Origin: Clostridia bacterium
Lineage (GTDB): Bacteria > Bacillota > Clostridia > Oscillospirales > Acutalibacteraceae
Direction: 5' to 3'
Length of the DNA stretch: 64,000 nucleotides
Assembly (NCBI GenBank): GCA_017407705.1
Contig: JAFQWA010000037.1
Span: forward strand, 1-64,000
Part shown: piece by piece, positions 50,129-59,499 of the stretch
Layout of the letters: the number at the start of each line of letters is the position of its first letter
How positions within the stretch are numbered: position 1 is the stretch's first letter
Notes under the pieces: generated by a model
What the model was told of the DNA's origin: nothing
The model's input: only the letters and a program-made list of their open reading frames with translations
The model's database searches: none
Translations under genes and position numbers: made by a program

Positions 50129-51052
50129 ATGATTGCAAACAACACACTGTCGCAATTCAACTACGACACTTTATCATTGTTGGATTCGCATCTTGACTAC
50201 ATTGTAAAAAAGCATAAGATCAATCTTAACTTCCACGACATTTACGGTATGTATGAACTGAATGCCGAAGTAAAGAAGCTGCTTATGAAATATTATTTTC
50301 ACGATAATGTTTTCTGCAACAATCTGAAAAAAGATGATGAATGCTATTTCACCTGTGTTTTGAACAAAACCAAGATCGCTAAGAAGTGCGAAGAGGTAAA
50401 GGGCCCGTTTTACGGCATCTGCCCCATGGGTGTTGAGGAGTACATATTCCCCATATTCCACAAAAACCGTGTGTTTGGCTTTTTCTGCGTGGGAACCTTT
50501 TGCACTGATTTGGACCGTTCTTTGTACTTACTGAAAAAAGGAACTGCTAAATTAGGTCTTGATTACGACAAGGCTAAAAGTGATTTTTTAGGACTCAAAA
50601 AAGCCAGAATAGACAATATGCCTGAATTTATCAATGATATGAATATAGCTTGTAAGCTGATGCTTCTTTTGTTCAGTGAATACGGATATGAGTTTGAAAA
50701 CGAAAACGCCATTACAACTTATATGACCAACAACACTGTTAAAAAGGCCATTGAATTTATCAATAACAATTACCACAAAAACATATCCACCCGAATTATT
50801 GCAGAAGCCTGCTTCTGTAACCCTACATATTTGAGTGCTATATTTAAAAAGAAAATGTCTATGACGGTCACAGACTATGTTAATTTAGAACGCGTTACCC
50901 GAGCAAAACGTATGCTGGACTGGACCGATGAATCGGTAACCAACGTTGCATACCGAGTGGGATTTAACGATTCTGCTTACTTCTCAAGGGTGTATAGGAA
51001 AGTGTTCGGCAAAACCCCCAGTAACGACCGCACCAAAAACAGAACACCGTAA
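50129..51052 (+). CDS. AraC family regulator with PocR-type sensor domain (copy 1)
   Basis: 307 aa. Residues about 8-190 are a PocR ligand-binding domain with conserved Cys motifs (FCNNLKKDDECYFTCVLNK, KKCEEVKGPFYGICPMGVEEY). Residues about 205-307 are an AraC double HTH (NISTRIIAEACFCNPTYLSAIFKKK, then DESVTNVAYRVGFNDSAYFSRVYRKVFGKTP). ATG 50129 is chosen from GGGAGATA upstream and because the length then equals copy 2. PocR-type domains sense small diols or alcohols in known cases. Probably controls the surface-protein gene next to it. Confidence 0.9.
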   Translation: MIANNTLSQFNYDTLSLLDSHLDYIVKKHKINLNFHDIYGMYELNAEVKKLLMKYYFHDNVFCNNLKKDDECYFTCVLNKTKIAKKCEEVKGPFYGICPMGVEEYIFPIFHKNRVFGFFCVGTFCTDLDRSLYLLKKGTAKLGLDYDKAKSDFLGLKKARIDNMPEFINDMNIACKLMLLLFSEYGYEFENENAITTYMTNNTVKKAIEFINNNYHKNISTRIIAEACFCNPTYLSAIFKKKMSMTVTDYVNLERVTRAKRMLDWTDESVTNVAYRVGFNDSAYFSRVYRKVFGKTPSNDRTKNRTP

Positions 51053-51060
51053 CAATTCAA

Positions 51061-51087
51061 AATCCACCTGTATATCAGGTGGATTTT
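51061..51087 (+). terminator. Terminator of AraC/PocR copy 1
   Basis: Stem AATCCACCTG / CAGGTGGATT with a 5-nt loop and T6. Confidence 0.9.
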
Positions 51088-51094
51088 TTGTTAT

Positions 51095-51130
51095 AAAGCA
51101 AAAACCTACCGGAATTAACCGGTAGGTTTT
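51095..51130 (-). terminator. Terminator of the surface-protein gene
   Basis: Minus-strand stem AAAACCTACCGG / CCGGTAGGTTTT (51101-51130) with a 6-nt loop, then TTTTTGC. Confidence 0.88.
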
Positions 51131-51149
51131 AATTTTTAAAGAGGGTTAT

Positions 51150-53804
51150 TTATCTCTTTTTAGATTTGTAGAGAACTACGCCTGCTGCTGCAGCCATTAC
51201 CAGAATGCTGATAGGTGCTGCTGCGCCTGTTGATACGTTATCGTCATCAGTATCTGTATCTGTGTCAGTGTCAGTGTCAGTATCTGTGTCGGTATCTGTA
51301 TCTGTGTCCTCGTCGCCTTCGCCCTGAGCAGGAATATCCATATCGTTGTAGAGGTTCAACAGCTCTGTGTAAACATCTGCTGTGATACCATACTCGTCAG
51401 CAAGATATTTTACAGTTGCGTTGTTGATTGTTGCATATTTCTCAAGGAAGCTCTCCAATGCGATGTACTGATCATAAGTGAACTCAGCATCTGCATCTTC
51501 GGGAAGCTGCTCTAACAATTCAACGATCTCTTCTGCTGCTGCAGTATCAACTGCTTCTGTTGTAGCGTCGGGATCGGGAGTTGTTGTCTCAACAGCGTCG
51601 CCAACCTTGTAAGAAGTGAAGTTACCAATGTAAGCGTTAACTTTCAAAGGAGTGTCTTCGCCAACCCACTTATCGAATGCAAATACGATAACTGTAATGT
51701 CTTTGTAAAGATCAGGTGTGATCTCTTCCAAAGCATCTGTTTTAGCACCCTCAAAGAGAACAACGTGCTCGATGTTATCCTTTGTAAGTGTAACTGCTTT
51801 TGAATAGATCTTGCCGCCGGCTGTAATCTTAATGTTTATAGCCTTGTTGAAGTTATGACCTTCACCGATATAACCCTTGAACTTAATACCGTCCATACCT
51901 TCGAACTTACCGGGAACGCCTGCATAAGCGCCAACCTGAGCGTCTTTCCAGCCGTTGATAGTGCCTGACCACTCAACCTTAGCACCGTCTGCATCAGGAG
52001 TTACTGTGGGTGAGCATCCGCCACCTTCCCAGTAGCCCTTGGGAGTCTGGTTCCATTTGAATGTGAATCTGTCAGCTGAAGGAGCAACTGTTGTGCCTTC
52101 AGCTGCAGTTGTACCAGCCTGAGTTGTGCCAGCCTGAGTTGTGGTTTCAGTTACGGGTGTTGCAAGTTTGAAATAATCTATTATTGTGCTGTATCCGGTT
52201 GAATTTGCTTCCTTACCGGAAACAGTAAAGGTTAATGTTACATCACCAGATGTTGAAACAGTAATGTTTCCAAAAGAAACATCTCTATATACAGGATCGT
52301 TAGCGGAAATATAGAAGCTCTTAGGTGTGCCTACCTGCTGACCGTTTACGGACAACTGATAATTACCTCTGATGCTGAGCAACTTTGAATTTACCAGCAA
52401 ATTATACTCGCCTGCAGGAACATTTTTAAGTACGAAGGATATAGCATCGCCAACACCATCGCCTTTGAAATGTAATACCTTACCGTTTGAAGCTGCTGGG
52501 TCATCCAAAACAACTTTGTCTGCGCCGGTTGCTGTAGTTGCACAATCCTCTGCCTCATATCTGGACTTAACTTCATACTGAGGAGCATTTGTTGCAGGAG
52601 CCTGAGTTGTAGGTGCTGCAGTTGTGGGAGCCTGTGTGGGGGCCTCAGTTGTAGGAGCCTGTGTAGGAGCCTGAGTGGGAGCCTGTGTAGGAGCCTCAGT
52701 TGTAGGCGCCTGAGTGGGAGCCTGAGTTGTGGGAGCCTGAGTGGGCTGCTGATCGCCTGCTGCAGGAGTGCCGTAAACCTCAACCTCGATCACGCCATAA
52801 CCCCACTGGCTTGAATTTTCAATAAGATGAACTCTCACATATCTGCAATCTACAGCGGCAAATGTTGCAGTTGTAGTTCCGGGCCATCCGGGCTGTGTGG
52901 GAACAGACATTTCAGCCTGCTGAGTCCACTGAATTCCATCTGAAGAAGTTTCAATGCGATAAAGCTTAGCCCAGTTTTCCCAAACGGTTACAACCTTATC
53001 AACTGATGCAGTTTGCAAAAGATCAAACTGTATCCACTGATCACCGGTGGGGAAATCCTGACGAGCCTGATCGTTAAGAACCTTCTTACCATCAGTCAAT
53101 CTGGCACGATTATCACCGTTTCTTGTGTTTGAAACAGCTGCCATTTTACCTAACGCAAGATTCTGATAAACGCCGGGTGTGTTTGTAGCAGGAGCCTGAG
53201 TTATGTTTGTGCCGGGAGCTTGTGTAGGAGTTGTGCCGGAAGCGATAAATTTGATATCGTCAAAATAGAAGTCACCGCCGGAGCAGTTTTGCACTGTAAT
53301 TACGATGGAGTTAACCGCACTGATTTCGTTAGCAGTAAAAGAAGCGGGATAAGCAACATTATAAACTGTGCCTACCTCGTTTACGGCTACTTCAATTGCC
53401 TGATGAGAAGCAACGTTAGCACCGGTTCCATCGGTAGAGCTTCTGAACTTCACAGACAAAATTTTGTCTCCGTAAAGAGTTGAGGTATTCCAAGCACCCT
53501 TAAACCAGAAACTAATTCCTGAAGATTCAGCAAGAAGCTTAGTGTTGATTGAGATAGATCCGTTGTTATCATACAAAGACAGCTTAAGTGAATTGCCACT
53601 GGCAACATTAGCAGCAGTTGTGATTACCTGAGCACCTGCTGAATTAAGTGTCCTGATGTTAGACGGAACACTCGTTGAGCTGTTAAAATCATGGATCACC
53701 AATGATGATGCACTAACGGATGTTAATAGTCCGGTAACGCATACACCGATCAAAACAGCGCAACACAAAAAAATGCTTACGGTTCTTTTGAAAATGCTAT
53801 TCAT
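51150..53804 (-). CDS. Secreted multi-domain carbohydrate-binding surface protein
   Basis: About 884 aa. Signal peptide (1-33, VSASS); a CBM11-like domain (about 35-190, ends GGDFYFDDIKFIAS); an F5/8-type C domain (about 213-345, LALGKMAAVSNTRNG...VRVHLIE); a TQAPT-repeat linker (about 354-406); a CBM6/35-like domain (about 412-548, RYEAEDCATT); another CBM11-like domain (about 578-735); a helical region; an Asp-Thr repeat; then NVSTG, a hydrophobic helix and KSKKR. No catalytic domain is recognised. The C-terminus resembles a sortase signal with an unusual TG motif. Start ATG 53804 has GGAGGG upstream. Lies between two AraC/PocR genes. Confidence 0.88.
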   Translation of the reverse strand: MNSIFKRTVSIFLCCAVLIGVCVTGLLTSVSASSLVIHDFNSSTSVPSNIRTLNSAGAQVITTAANVASGNSLKLSLYDNNGSISINTKLLAESSGISFWFKGAWNTSTLYGDKILSVKFRSSTDGTGANVASHQAIEVAVNEVGTVYNVAYPASFTANEISAVNSIVITVQNCSGGDFYFDDIKFIASGTTPTQAPGTNITQAPATNTPGVYQNLALGKMAAVSNTRNGDNRARLTDGKKVLNDQARQDFPTGDQWIQFDLLQTASVDKVVTVWENWAKLYRIETSSDGIQWTQQAEMSVPTQPGWPGTTTATFAAVDCRYVRVHLIENSSQWGYGVIEVEVYGTPAAGDQQPTQAPTTQAPTQAPTTEAPTQAPTQAPTQAPTTEAPTQAPTTAAPTTQAPATNAPQYEVKSRYEAEDCATTATGADKVVLDDPAASNGKVLHFKGDGVGDAISFVLKNVPAGEYNLLVNSKLLSIRGNYQLSVNGQQVGTPKSFYISANDPVYRDVSFGNITVSTSGDVTLTFTVSGKEANSTGYSTIIDYFKLATPVTETTTQAGTTQAGTTAAEGTTVAPSADRFTFKWNQTPKGYWEGGGCSPTVTPDADGAKVEWSGTINGWKDAQVGAYAGVPGKFEGMDGIKFKGYIGEGHNFNKAINIKITAGGKIYSKAVTLTKDNIEHVVLFEGAKTDALEEITPDLYKDITVIVFAFDKWVGEDTPLKVNAYIGNFTSYKVGDAVETTTPDPDATTEAVDTAAAEEIVELLEQLPEDADAEFTYDQYIALESFLEKYATINNATVKYLADEYGITADVYTELLNLYNDMDIPAQGEGDEDTDTDTDTDTDTDTDTDTDTDDDNVSTGAAAPISILVMAAAAGVVLYKSKKR
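51247..51309. repeat. Six-base repeat encoding the Asp-Thr tract
   Basis: About ten imperfect GTATCT / GTGTCA hexamers encode (Asp-Thr)n before the wall-anchor region of the surface protein. Prone to slippage in units that keep the frame. Confidence 0.88.
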
Positions 53805-53924
53805 AGATATTCCCTCCAAATTTATATTATCTACATTAGTTATTATAACATTAAAGCATTTATGTCGCTTTGTGGATTTTAAATTATATTTTGGATTATT
53901 TTTAGGGAGTATATGGAAATAATA

Positions 53925-53953
53925 TTGAAAACTTTATTTAAAACAGTTATAAT
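53925..53953 (+). promoter_or_regulatory. Promoter of the second AraC/PocR regulator
   Basis: TTGAAA (53925-53930), 17 bp, TATAAT (53948-53953). A TTTAGGGAGTATA box lies 24 bp upstream of the -35. The surface-protein gene diverges from the same interval. Confidence 0.78.
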
Positions 53954-53983
53954 ATCCATATAAAATATAAATCAGGTGAAAAA

Positions 53984-54907
53984 ATGAAAAATAATAAAGC
54001 TTTAACTGATTTTAATTACGACACCCTCGCTCTCATCGAATCTCATTTAGAATACATAGTAAAAAAGTATAAAATAGATCTCAATTTTCACGATATTTAC
54101 GGTATGTATCACTTTAATGCAGATGTTAAGAAAATGTTTATGAAATATTATTTTCACGATAATATTTTCTGCAACAATCTGAAAAAGGACGATAACTGTC
54201 ATTTAAACTGTGTACTTAACAAAGCTAAAATCGCTAAGAAGTGCGAAAAAACCAGAGGCCCGTTTTACGGTATCTGCCCTATGGGTGTTGAGGAGTACAT
54301 ATTCCCCATATTCCACAAAAACCGTGTGTTTGGCTTTTTCTGTGTGGGAACCTTTTGCACTGATTTAGACCGTTCTTTGTACTTACTGAAAAAAGGAACT
54401 GCTAAGTTTGGTCTTGATTACGATAAGGCTAAAAACGATTTTTTAAGACTTAAAAAAGCCAGAATAGCCAATATGGCTGAATTTATCAACGATATGAATA
54501 TAGCTTGCAAGCTGGTGCTTCTTTTGTTCAGCGAATACGGATATGAATTTGAAAACGAAAACGCCATTACAACTCATATGACCAACCGCACTGTTAAAAA
54601 GGCTATTGAATTTATCAATAACAATTACCACAAAAATATATCTACCCGTATAGTTGCCGAGGCCTGTTTTTGCAGTCCCACATATTTAAGCACTATTTTT
54701 AAGAAAAAAATGCGTATGACTGTTACGGATTATATCAATCGTGAAAGAATAAATAAAGCAAAATATTTATTAGATAAAACCGACGAATCCGTGACTGATA
54801 TTGCATATAAGGTTGGCTTTAACGATTCTGCTTATTTTACAATAGTTTATAAAAAAACCTTTGGCAAAACGCCCGGTAACGACCGCACCAAAAACAAAAC
54901 ACCGTAA
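53984..54907 (+). CDS. AraC family regulator with PocR-type sensor domain (copy 2)
   Basis: 307 aa, same length and architecture as the gene at 50129; the stretch from PFYGICPMG to LLKKGTAK is identical in protein and nearly so in DNA. Differences cluster in the first 100 residues and in the second recognition helix (DESVTDIAYKVGFNDSAYFTIVYKKTFG). The start ATG has AGGTGA upstream. It is transcribed divergently from the surface-protein gene. Confidence 0.92.
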   Translation: MKNNKALTDFNYDTLALIESHLEYIVKKYKIDLNFHDIYGMYHFNADVKKMFMKYYFHDNIFCNNLKKDDNCHLNCVLNKAKIAKKCEKTRGPFYGICPMGVEEYIFPIFHKNRVFGFFCVGTFCTDLDRSLYLLKKGTAKFGLDYDKAKNDFLRLKKARIANMAEFINDMNIACKLVLLLFSEYGYEFENENAITTHMTNRTVKKAIEFINNNYHKNISTRIVAEACFCSPTYLSTIFKKKMRMTVTDYINRERINKAKYLLDKTDESVTDIAYKVGFNDSAYFTIVYKKTFGKTPGNDRTKNKTP

Positions 54908-54912
54908 AAAAC

Positions 54913-54946
54913 AAAATGCAATCGGATTAAAATCCGATTGCATTTT
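54913..54946 (+). terminator. Bidirectional terminator between AraC copy 2 and the ABC exporter
   Basis: A 16-bp stem AAAATGCAATCGG.../...CCGATTGCATTTT with a 2-nt centre; A- and T-runs at both edges serve both convergent genes. Confidence 0.92.
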
Positions 54947-54950
54947 TAAT

Positions 54951-56723
54951 TTATTCTTCATTTGTCTGTGCGGTACACAAATCGTAATACCTGCCACGGA
55001 GCGCCATCAACTCATCGTGGTTGCCACACTCAACTATTCTTCCGCCGTCAATAAACATAATCTTATCACAGCTTTTAATGGTTGACAGTCGGTGAGCGAT
55101 GATAAATGAGGTTCTTCCCTTAAGCAGAGTTTCAATGCCCTGCTGCAACAAACGCTCGGTTTTAGCATCAATGGAAGATGTTGCCTCGTCTAAGATAAGT
55201 ATGGCAGGGTCCGACAGCATAGTTCTTGCAAAAGCGATCAGCTGCTTCTGACCCTGAGAAAGTCTGCCGCCACGCTCATTTACCACCGTTTCATAGCCAC
55301 ATTCCATTTCCTTTATGAAATCATCGGCATGAACTGCCTTGCAGGCTGCCTCAATCTCTGCTTGAGTGGCATCCAGCCTACCGTAACGGATGTTATCGGC
55401 GATAGTGCCGGAGAAAATGAAGCTGTCCTGCAGCATAATTCCCATCTGAGAACGCAGTGAATTTATAGTTACCTCATTTATGTCGTTGCCGTCGATATAA
55501 ACGTTACCCTCAGTAACGTTATAAAAACGGCTGATAAGGTTAACGATAGTGGATTTACCTGCACCGGTGGGACCTACCAATGCGATAGATTCACCTTTTT
55601 TCACTGTAAAGCTAACATCGTTTAAAACACGAATACCCTTTTCGTATTCAAAGCTAACGTTTTTAAACTCCACGTTTCCCTGCATATCCTCCAGCTTGTA
55701 TGCGTTTTCAGCATCACAAATATCAACGGGCTCGTCGATAGTCTGGAAAATACGCTCAAGATAAGAAACGGTGTTAAGGAAGTTGTTATAAAGGTTAGCA
55801 AGGGCAGTTATGGGCTGCCAGAAACGTGAGGCGTAGGTTGCCATAGCAATCAGCACACCCACCTCAACAGAAGGAGTAAACCACATAATACCTGCCACAT
55901 ACACAAAGCTTACCACCCACTGAGATATGTTCTCGGTGGAGAACCACACTGTACCCATAACGTAAATGCTGTTAAGCCACGCCTTTTTAGTAAGGGCACT
56001 AAGCTTATCGTAAATGCCAATATTCACTTTTTGTCGGTCAAACAGCTGACTTACTCTTACACCGTCGATATTCTCACAGGTGTATGCAGTAAGGTTGGAG
56101 CTTTTGTTGTTGTGTATCAGTCTTACCTTGCGTTGCAAGGGCTTGATAATAAACATAATGGTAAGCAAAACCGGTAAACCTGCCAGTATTATCAGTGCCA
56201 GTCTTGCGTCCATCTGGAACATAAACACCGCAATAAAAATTACGTTTAACAGCTCAATGATAATGTTAATAATTCCGTTAGACAGCATATCCGACACAGC
56301 GTTTACATACTGAACCACACGAACAAGTATCTTTCCGTGAGGACGGCTGTCGTAATAAGAAAATGGCAGCTCCTGCAGGTGGTTAAACACGTCTCTGCGA
56401 ATGTCGTAAACCAAAGACTGGCCCACCTTCGACATAATAATGCCTCTCACCGCACCGAACAGTGTACTGATTATAACGGTACCCAGAGTAATACACGCCA
56501 ATTTTGTTAGCATTGCCATATCCTTGTTAGGGATAGCCACGTCCATAGCCTTTTGCAGCAATGACGGACCGATAAGGCTTAATACTGATGCACAAGAAGA
56601 TAAAACAAACGCCAGTATCATTTTAAAGGTGTAGGGTTTTACATAAACTAAAGCACGTTTTAAGTTAGACGAGCTGTATTTTTCATCCAAAGTCTCGTCA
56701 ATATCATACTTGTTTCTTGCCAT
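54951..56723 (-). CDS. ABC exporter half-transporter, catalytically complete subunit
   Basis: 590 aa. Six membrane helices (about 30-330), then the ATPase: Walker A GPTGAGKST, ABC signature LSQGQKQ, Walker B ILILDEATSSID with the catalytic Glu, and H-loop IAHRLST. Overlaps the stop codon of its partner as TAATG, so the two are translated together and should form a heterodimeric type IV exporter of drugs, lipids or peptides. Substrate unknown. Confidence 0.93.
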   Translation of the reverse strand: MARNKYDIDETLDEKYSSSNLKRALVYVKPYTFKMILAFVLSSCASVLSLIGPSLLQKAMDVAIPNKDMAMLTKLACITLGTVIISTLFGAVRGIIMSKVGQSLVYDIRRDVFNHLQELPFSYYDSRPHGKILVRVVQYVNAVSDMLSNGIINIIIELLNVIFIAVFMFQMDARLALIILAGLPVLLTIMFIIKPLQRKVRLIHNNKSSNLTAYTCENIDGVRVSQLFDRQKVNIGIYDKLSALTKKAWLNSIYVMGTVWFSTENISQWVVSFVYVAGIMWFTPSVEVGVLIAMATYASRFWQPITALANLYNNFLNTVSYLERIFQTIDEPVDICDAENAYKLEDMQGNVEFKNVSFEYEKGIRVLNDVSFTVKKGESIALVGPTGAGKSTIVNLISRFYNVTEGNVYIDGNDINEVTINSLRSQMGIMLQDSFIFSGTIADNIRYGRLDATQAEIEAACKAVHADDFIKEMECGYETVVNERGGRLSQGQKQLIAFARTMLSDPAILILDEATSSIDAKTERLLQQGIETLLKGRTSFIIAHRLSTIKSCDKIMFIDGGRIVECGNHDELMALRGRYYDLCTAQTNEE

Positions 56724-58471
56724 TACAGCTCACCTCCTTCAAACTCAGGAAGGTTTGCAACGTCTTGCAGTTCGCAAACTTCACGGTAGTACTTATTGGT
56801 TCTTGCCAACTGATCGTGAGTACCTGCCTGAATACTGCCGTTTTCCAGAATGTATATGCAGTCTGCGTGGCGAACTGATGAAATACGCTGTGCAATAATA
56901 ATTTTAGTACAGTCAAAGGGTAATTCCCTTATGTTTTTCTGTATCTCTTTTTCGGTTTCCATATCCACCGCTGAGGTGGTATCGTCAAGAATAAGTATGG
57001 GCGGCTTAACTGCCATGGCTCGTGCCAACGCCACACGCTGACGCTGACCGCCTGACAAACCTACTCCACGCTCACCGATAATGGTGTCGTAGCCCTCCTC
57101 CATCTTACGGATAAATCCGTCAGCACAGGCGGCAGAAGCATAGTAATAAGTCTGCTCCTGAGGCATATCGGGGTCACCGAAGGAGATGTTACCGTCAACC
57201 GTGTCGGAAAACAGGAACACGTCCTGAGTTGCCACACCGATAGACTTTCTGATGTCGGACAATTTTCTCATTCTTACGTCCACATCGTCTAAAAGTATCT
57301 TACCTTCAGTGGCATCGTAAAATCTTGAAATAAGGTTGACCAAAGTGGTCTTACCGCAACCGGTGGGGCCCATTATGGCAATGGTCTGACCGGGCTGGGC
57401 GGTAAATGAAATATTGTTTAATACCTTTTCATCGGTATATTTAAAGCTAACGTTTTTAAACTCTATCTTACCCTTCATTCTGCCTTCAAGAGAAACAGCA
57501 TCATGACGGTCAACTATAGTCGGTTTAGCATAATACACTTCTATAACCTTATCAGCAGCAGCGAAAAATCTCTGCAAGTCGTTAAGCAAGCCGCTGATGT
57601 TACGCATAGGCATAGCAAGCGCCCAGGTAAGTCCTGTAAATAAGGTTAGCTCACCTAAGGTGATGTCGCCCTGAATAACCAGAAAACCGCCCACCAGCAG
57701 GGTGATAAAGGTTAACAGCTGAGCAAAAAACTCAATAACGGGCACTATCTTCTGCCAGGCATAAGCCGCTTTCAGATGAGCCTGTCTGAATTCCTCACTT
57801 TTCTCAAGGAACTTTTTCTTTTCATATTCCTCACGGGCAAAGGCTTTAACCACTCGGTTACCTGCAATATTTTCCTGAGCCGCCACGTTTACCTGTGATA
57901 AACGGAAACGTATATCACGGTATAAAGGACGTACCTTTTTACTGTAAAATATAGATACCAGTATCAAAAACGGCAGTACTGCAAGTAAGGATAACGTCAG
58001 CGGTACACTTACGTAAAACAGAAAGATAACTGCTGACAAAAACGTTACCACCGCATCGGTGAGCATATAAGTGATCCAGGCTACGGTATGACGCAGATAG
58101 TCAAGGTCACCGGTTACACGGGTGATGATATCACCGGTACGGTTGCGGTCGAAAAATCGCATTTCCTGATACTGCAGATTCTCAAACAGAGCCTTTCGTA
58201 TGTTCACTATCATGTGCTGACTGGACCATTCCAGCAAGTTGATCATAAGATAACGCAGCACCGTTCTTGTGAGCACCACGCCGCACATGATTAATAACAC
58301 CGGAATAAGCCAATCCCTCTTGCCACCCTTGATAACGTCGTCAACAAGGATTTTGGACATATAGGGATTGATGATGACGATCATAGAGGTTATTGCCGAT
58401 ATCATCATACCGACTATTACCATCCATCTTCGTCCTTTTAGGTTTTTCCAAAGAAATCTGAATTGAAACAT
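56723..58471 (-). CDS. ABC exporter half-transporter, degenerate-site subunit
   Basis: 582 aa. Membrane domain then ATPase: Walker A GPTGCGKTT, signature LSGGQRQRVALARA, Walker B ILILDDTTSAVD where the catalytic Glu is Asp, and a Gln in place of the H-loop His (IIAQRISSV). This pattern marks the non-hydrolytic site of heterodimeric exporters such as BmrC/BmrD. The RBS is AGAGGTGG. Two -10-like TATAAT elements lie 30-55 bp upstream, but no strong -35. Confidence 0.93.
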   Translation of the reverse strand: MFQFRFLWKNLKGRRWMVIVGMMISAITSMIVIINPYMSKILVDDVIKGGKRDWLIPVLLIMCGVVLTRTVLRYLMINLLEWSSQHMIVNIRKALFENLQYQEMRFFDRNRTGDIITRVTGDLDYLRHTVAWITYMLTDAVVTFLSAVIFLFYVSVPLTLSLLAVLPFLILVSIFYSKKVRPLYRDIRFRLSQVNVAAQENIAGNRVVKAFAREEYEKKKFLEKSEEFRQAHLKAAYAWQKIVPVIEFFAQLLTFITLLVGGFLVIQGDITLGELTLFTGLTWALAMPMRNISGLLNDLQRFFAAADKVIEVYYAKPTIVDRHDAVSLEGRMKGKIEFKNVSFKYTDEKVLNNISFTAQPGQTIAIMGPTGCGKTTLVNLISRFYDATEGKILLDDVDVRMRKLSDIRKSIGVATQDVFLFSDTVDGNISFGDPDMPQEQTYYYASAACADGFIRKMEEGYDTIIGERGVGLSGGQRQRVALARAMAVKPPILILDDTTSAVDMETEKEIQKNIRELPFDCTKIIIAQRISSVRHADCIYILENGSIQAGTHDQLARTNKYYREVCELQDVANLPEFEGGEL

Positions 58472-58629
58472 AGTTCCACCTCTATGCTTTGAAAAGTATT
58501 ATACTTTACCACCTATTATACAACCATTGTGAAAAAAAGATAGCCTAATTTTAAAAAAACATTACTGAATTTTAAGCACCTTTTTTGTGCAAAATTACCC
58601 TTGCCTACATTATTACAATATAGTGGGAT

Positions 58630-59364
58630 TTACTCCTCGTCTTCATCCTCATAATCTGCCCAAAAAATGTCCTCGCTGTAAGCGTCGTCTTCATCACTAC
58701 CCCAGCCGCCGCTGACTTTCTTAACGGGGTTGTTGCTGAGGTCGGGCTCGTCAAGACTACCCTTGGGATACTCGGCTATAACCTCTACCATACCGCTTCT
58801 CATCCACACAGAAGGTGTAACACGAATGGTAAAGCCTCTGCCGTTGGACGCCATCCACTCTATCATATTGCGCTGAGGCAATCCGTAAGCTGAGAGGATA
58901 GTCATAATAACGCCACCGTGAGCGCAAACTACCGCCTCGGTCTTGCCGCTTTTGAGTATGTCGGTCACAACGCTGACAAACTGAGTGCAAACACGCTCAG
59001 CAAAGCCCTCATTGGTTTCACCGTTAGGTGGCGGTGTGCCTTTTTTGATCCAGTCCATATACAAAGGATCGTTTATAAGATCATCGGGGGTCTTGCCCTG
59101 AAAATCACCTAAATTACGTTCTGCCAAGCCAAGTGCCTCAACAAGCTGAACATCATCAAACAGTATTCTCATAGTCTGCTTGCATCTTAACATAGGGCTG
59201 GTAAAACACAGTTGGGGGTTGCCGTAATCATATTTTTCACGCAGCTGAGATAACTGCAATATTCCGTTTGTAGATAAGTCCACGTCCATACTTCCCACAT
59301 ACTGACCGTTTTCGTTACCGTCGGTCATTCCGTGACGTAAAAGGTGAATGGTATAGGTCTTCAT
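58630..59364 (-). CDS. Histidine phosphatase (phosphoglycerate mutase-like) family protein
   Basis: 244 aa. The catalytic RHG is in LLRHGMTDGNENGQYVG near the N-terminus; FTSPMLRCKQTMRILF and AVVCAHGGVIMTIL (second His) complete the site. The C-terminal 45 residues are an acidic, Asp/Glu-rich tail beyond the family core. Substrate unknown; alpha-ribazole phosphatase (CobC)-like activity is possible but nothing nearby supports cobalamin synthesis. Confidence 0.9.
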   Translation of the reverse strand: MKTYTIHLLRHGMTDGNENGQYVGSMDVDLSTNGILQLSQLREKYDYGNPQLCFTSPMLRCKQTMRILFDDVQLVEALGLAERNLGDFQGKTPDDLINDPLYMDWIKKGTPPPNGETNEGFAERVCTQFVSVVTDILKSGKTEAVVCAHGGVIMTILSAYGLPQRNMIEWMASNGRGFTIRVTPSVWMRSGMVEVIAEYPKGSLDEPDLSNNPVKKVSGGWGSDEDDAYSEDIFWADYEDEDEE

Positions 59365-59434
59365 AATGTTTTTGATCCTTCCTTTTTGTAATTTCTACCG
59401 AAAAAATGCTTGTAAATATGTATATTTTCCCATA

Positions 59435-59463
59435 TTTACTTTACCCTCGCTTAGTGATATACT
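59435..59463 (+). promoter_or_regulatory. Promoter of the XRE regulator
   Basis: TTTACT (59435-59440), 17 bp, TATACT (59458-59463). A small inverted repeat TATAC-5 nt-GTATA (59468-59482) lies just downstream and may be an operator. Confidence 0.55.
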
Positions 59464-59499
59464 TTTTATACTATCCGTATAAAAAAGAGGTTTAAAGTA

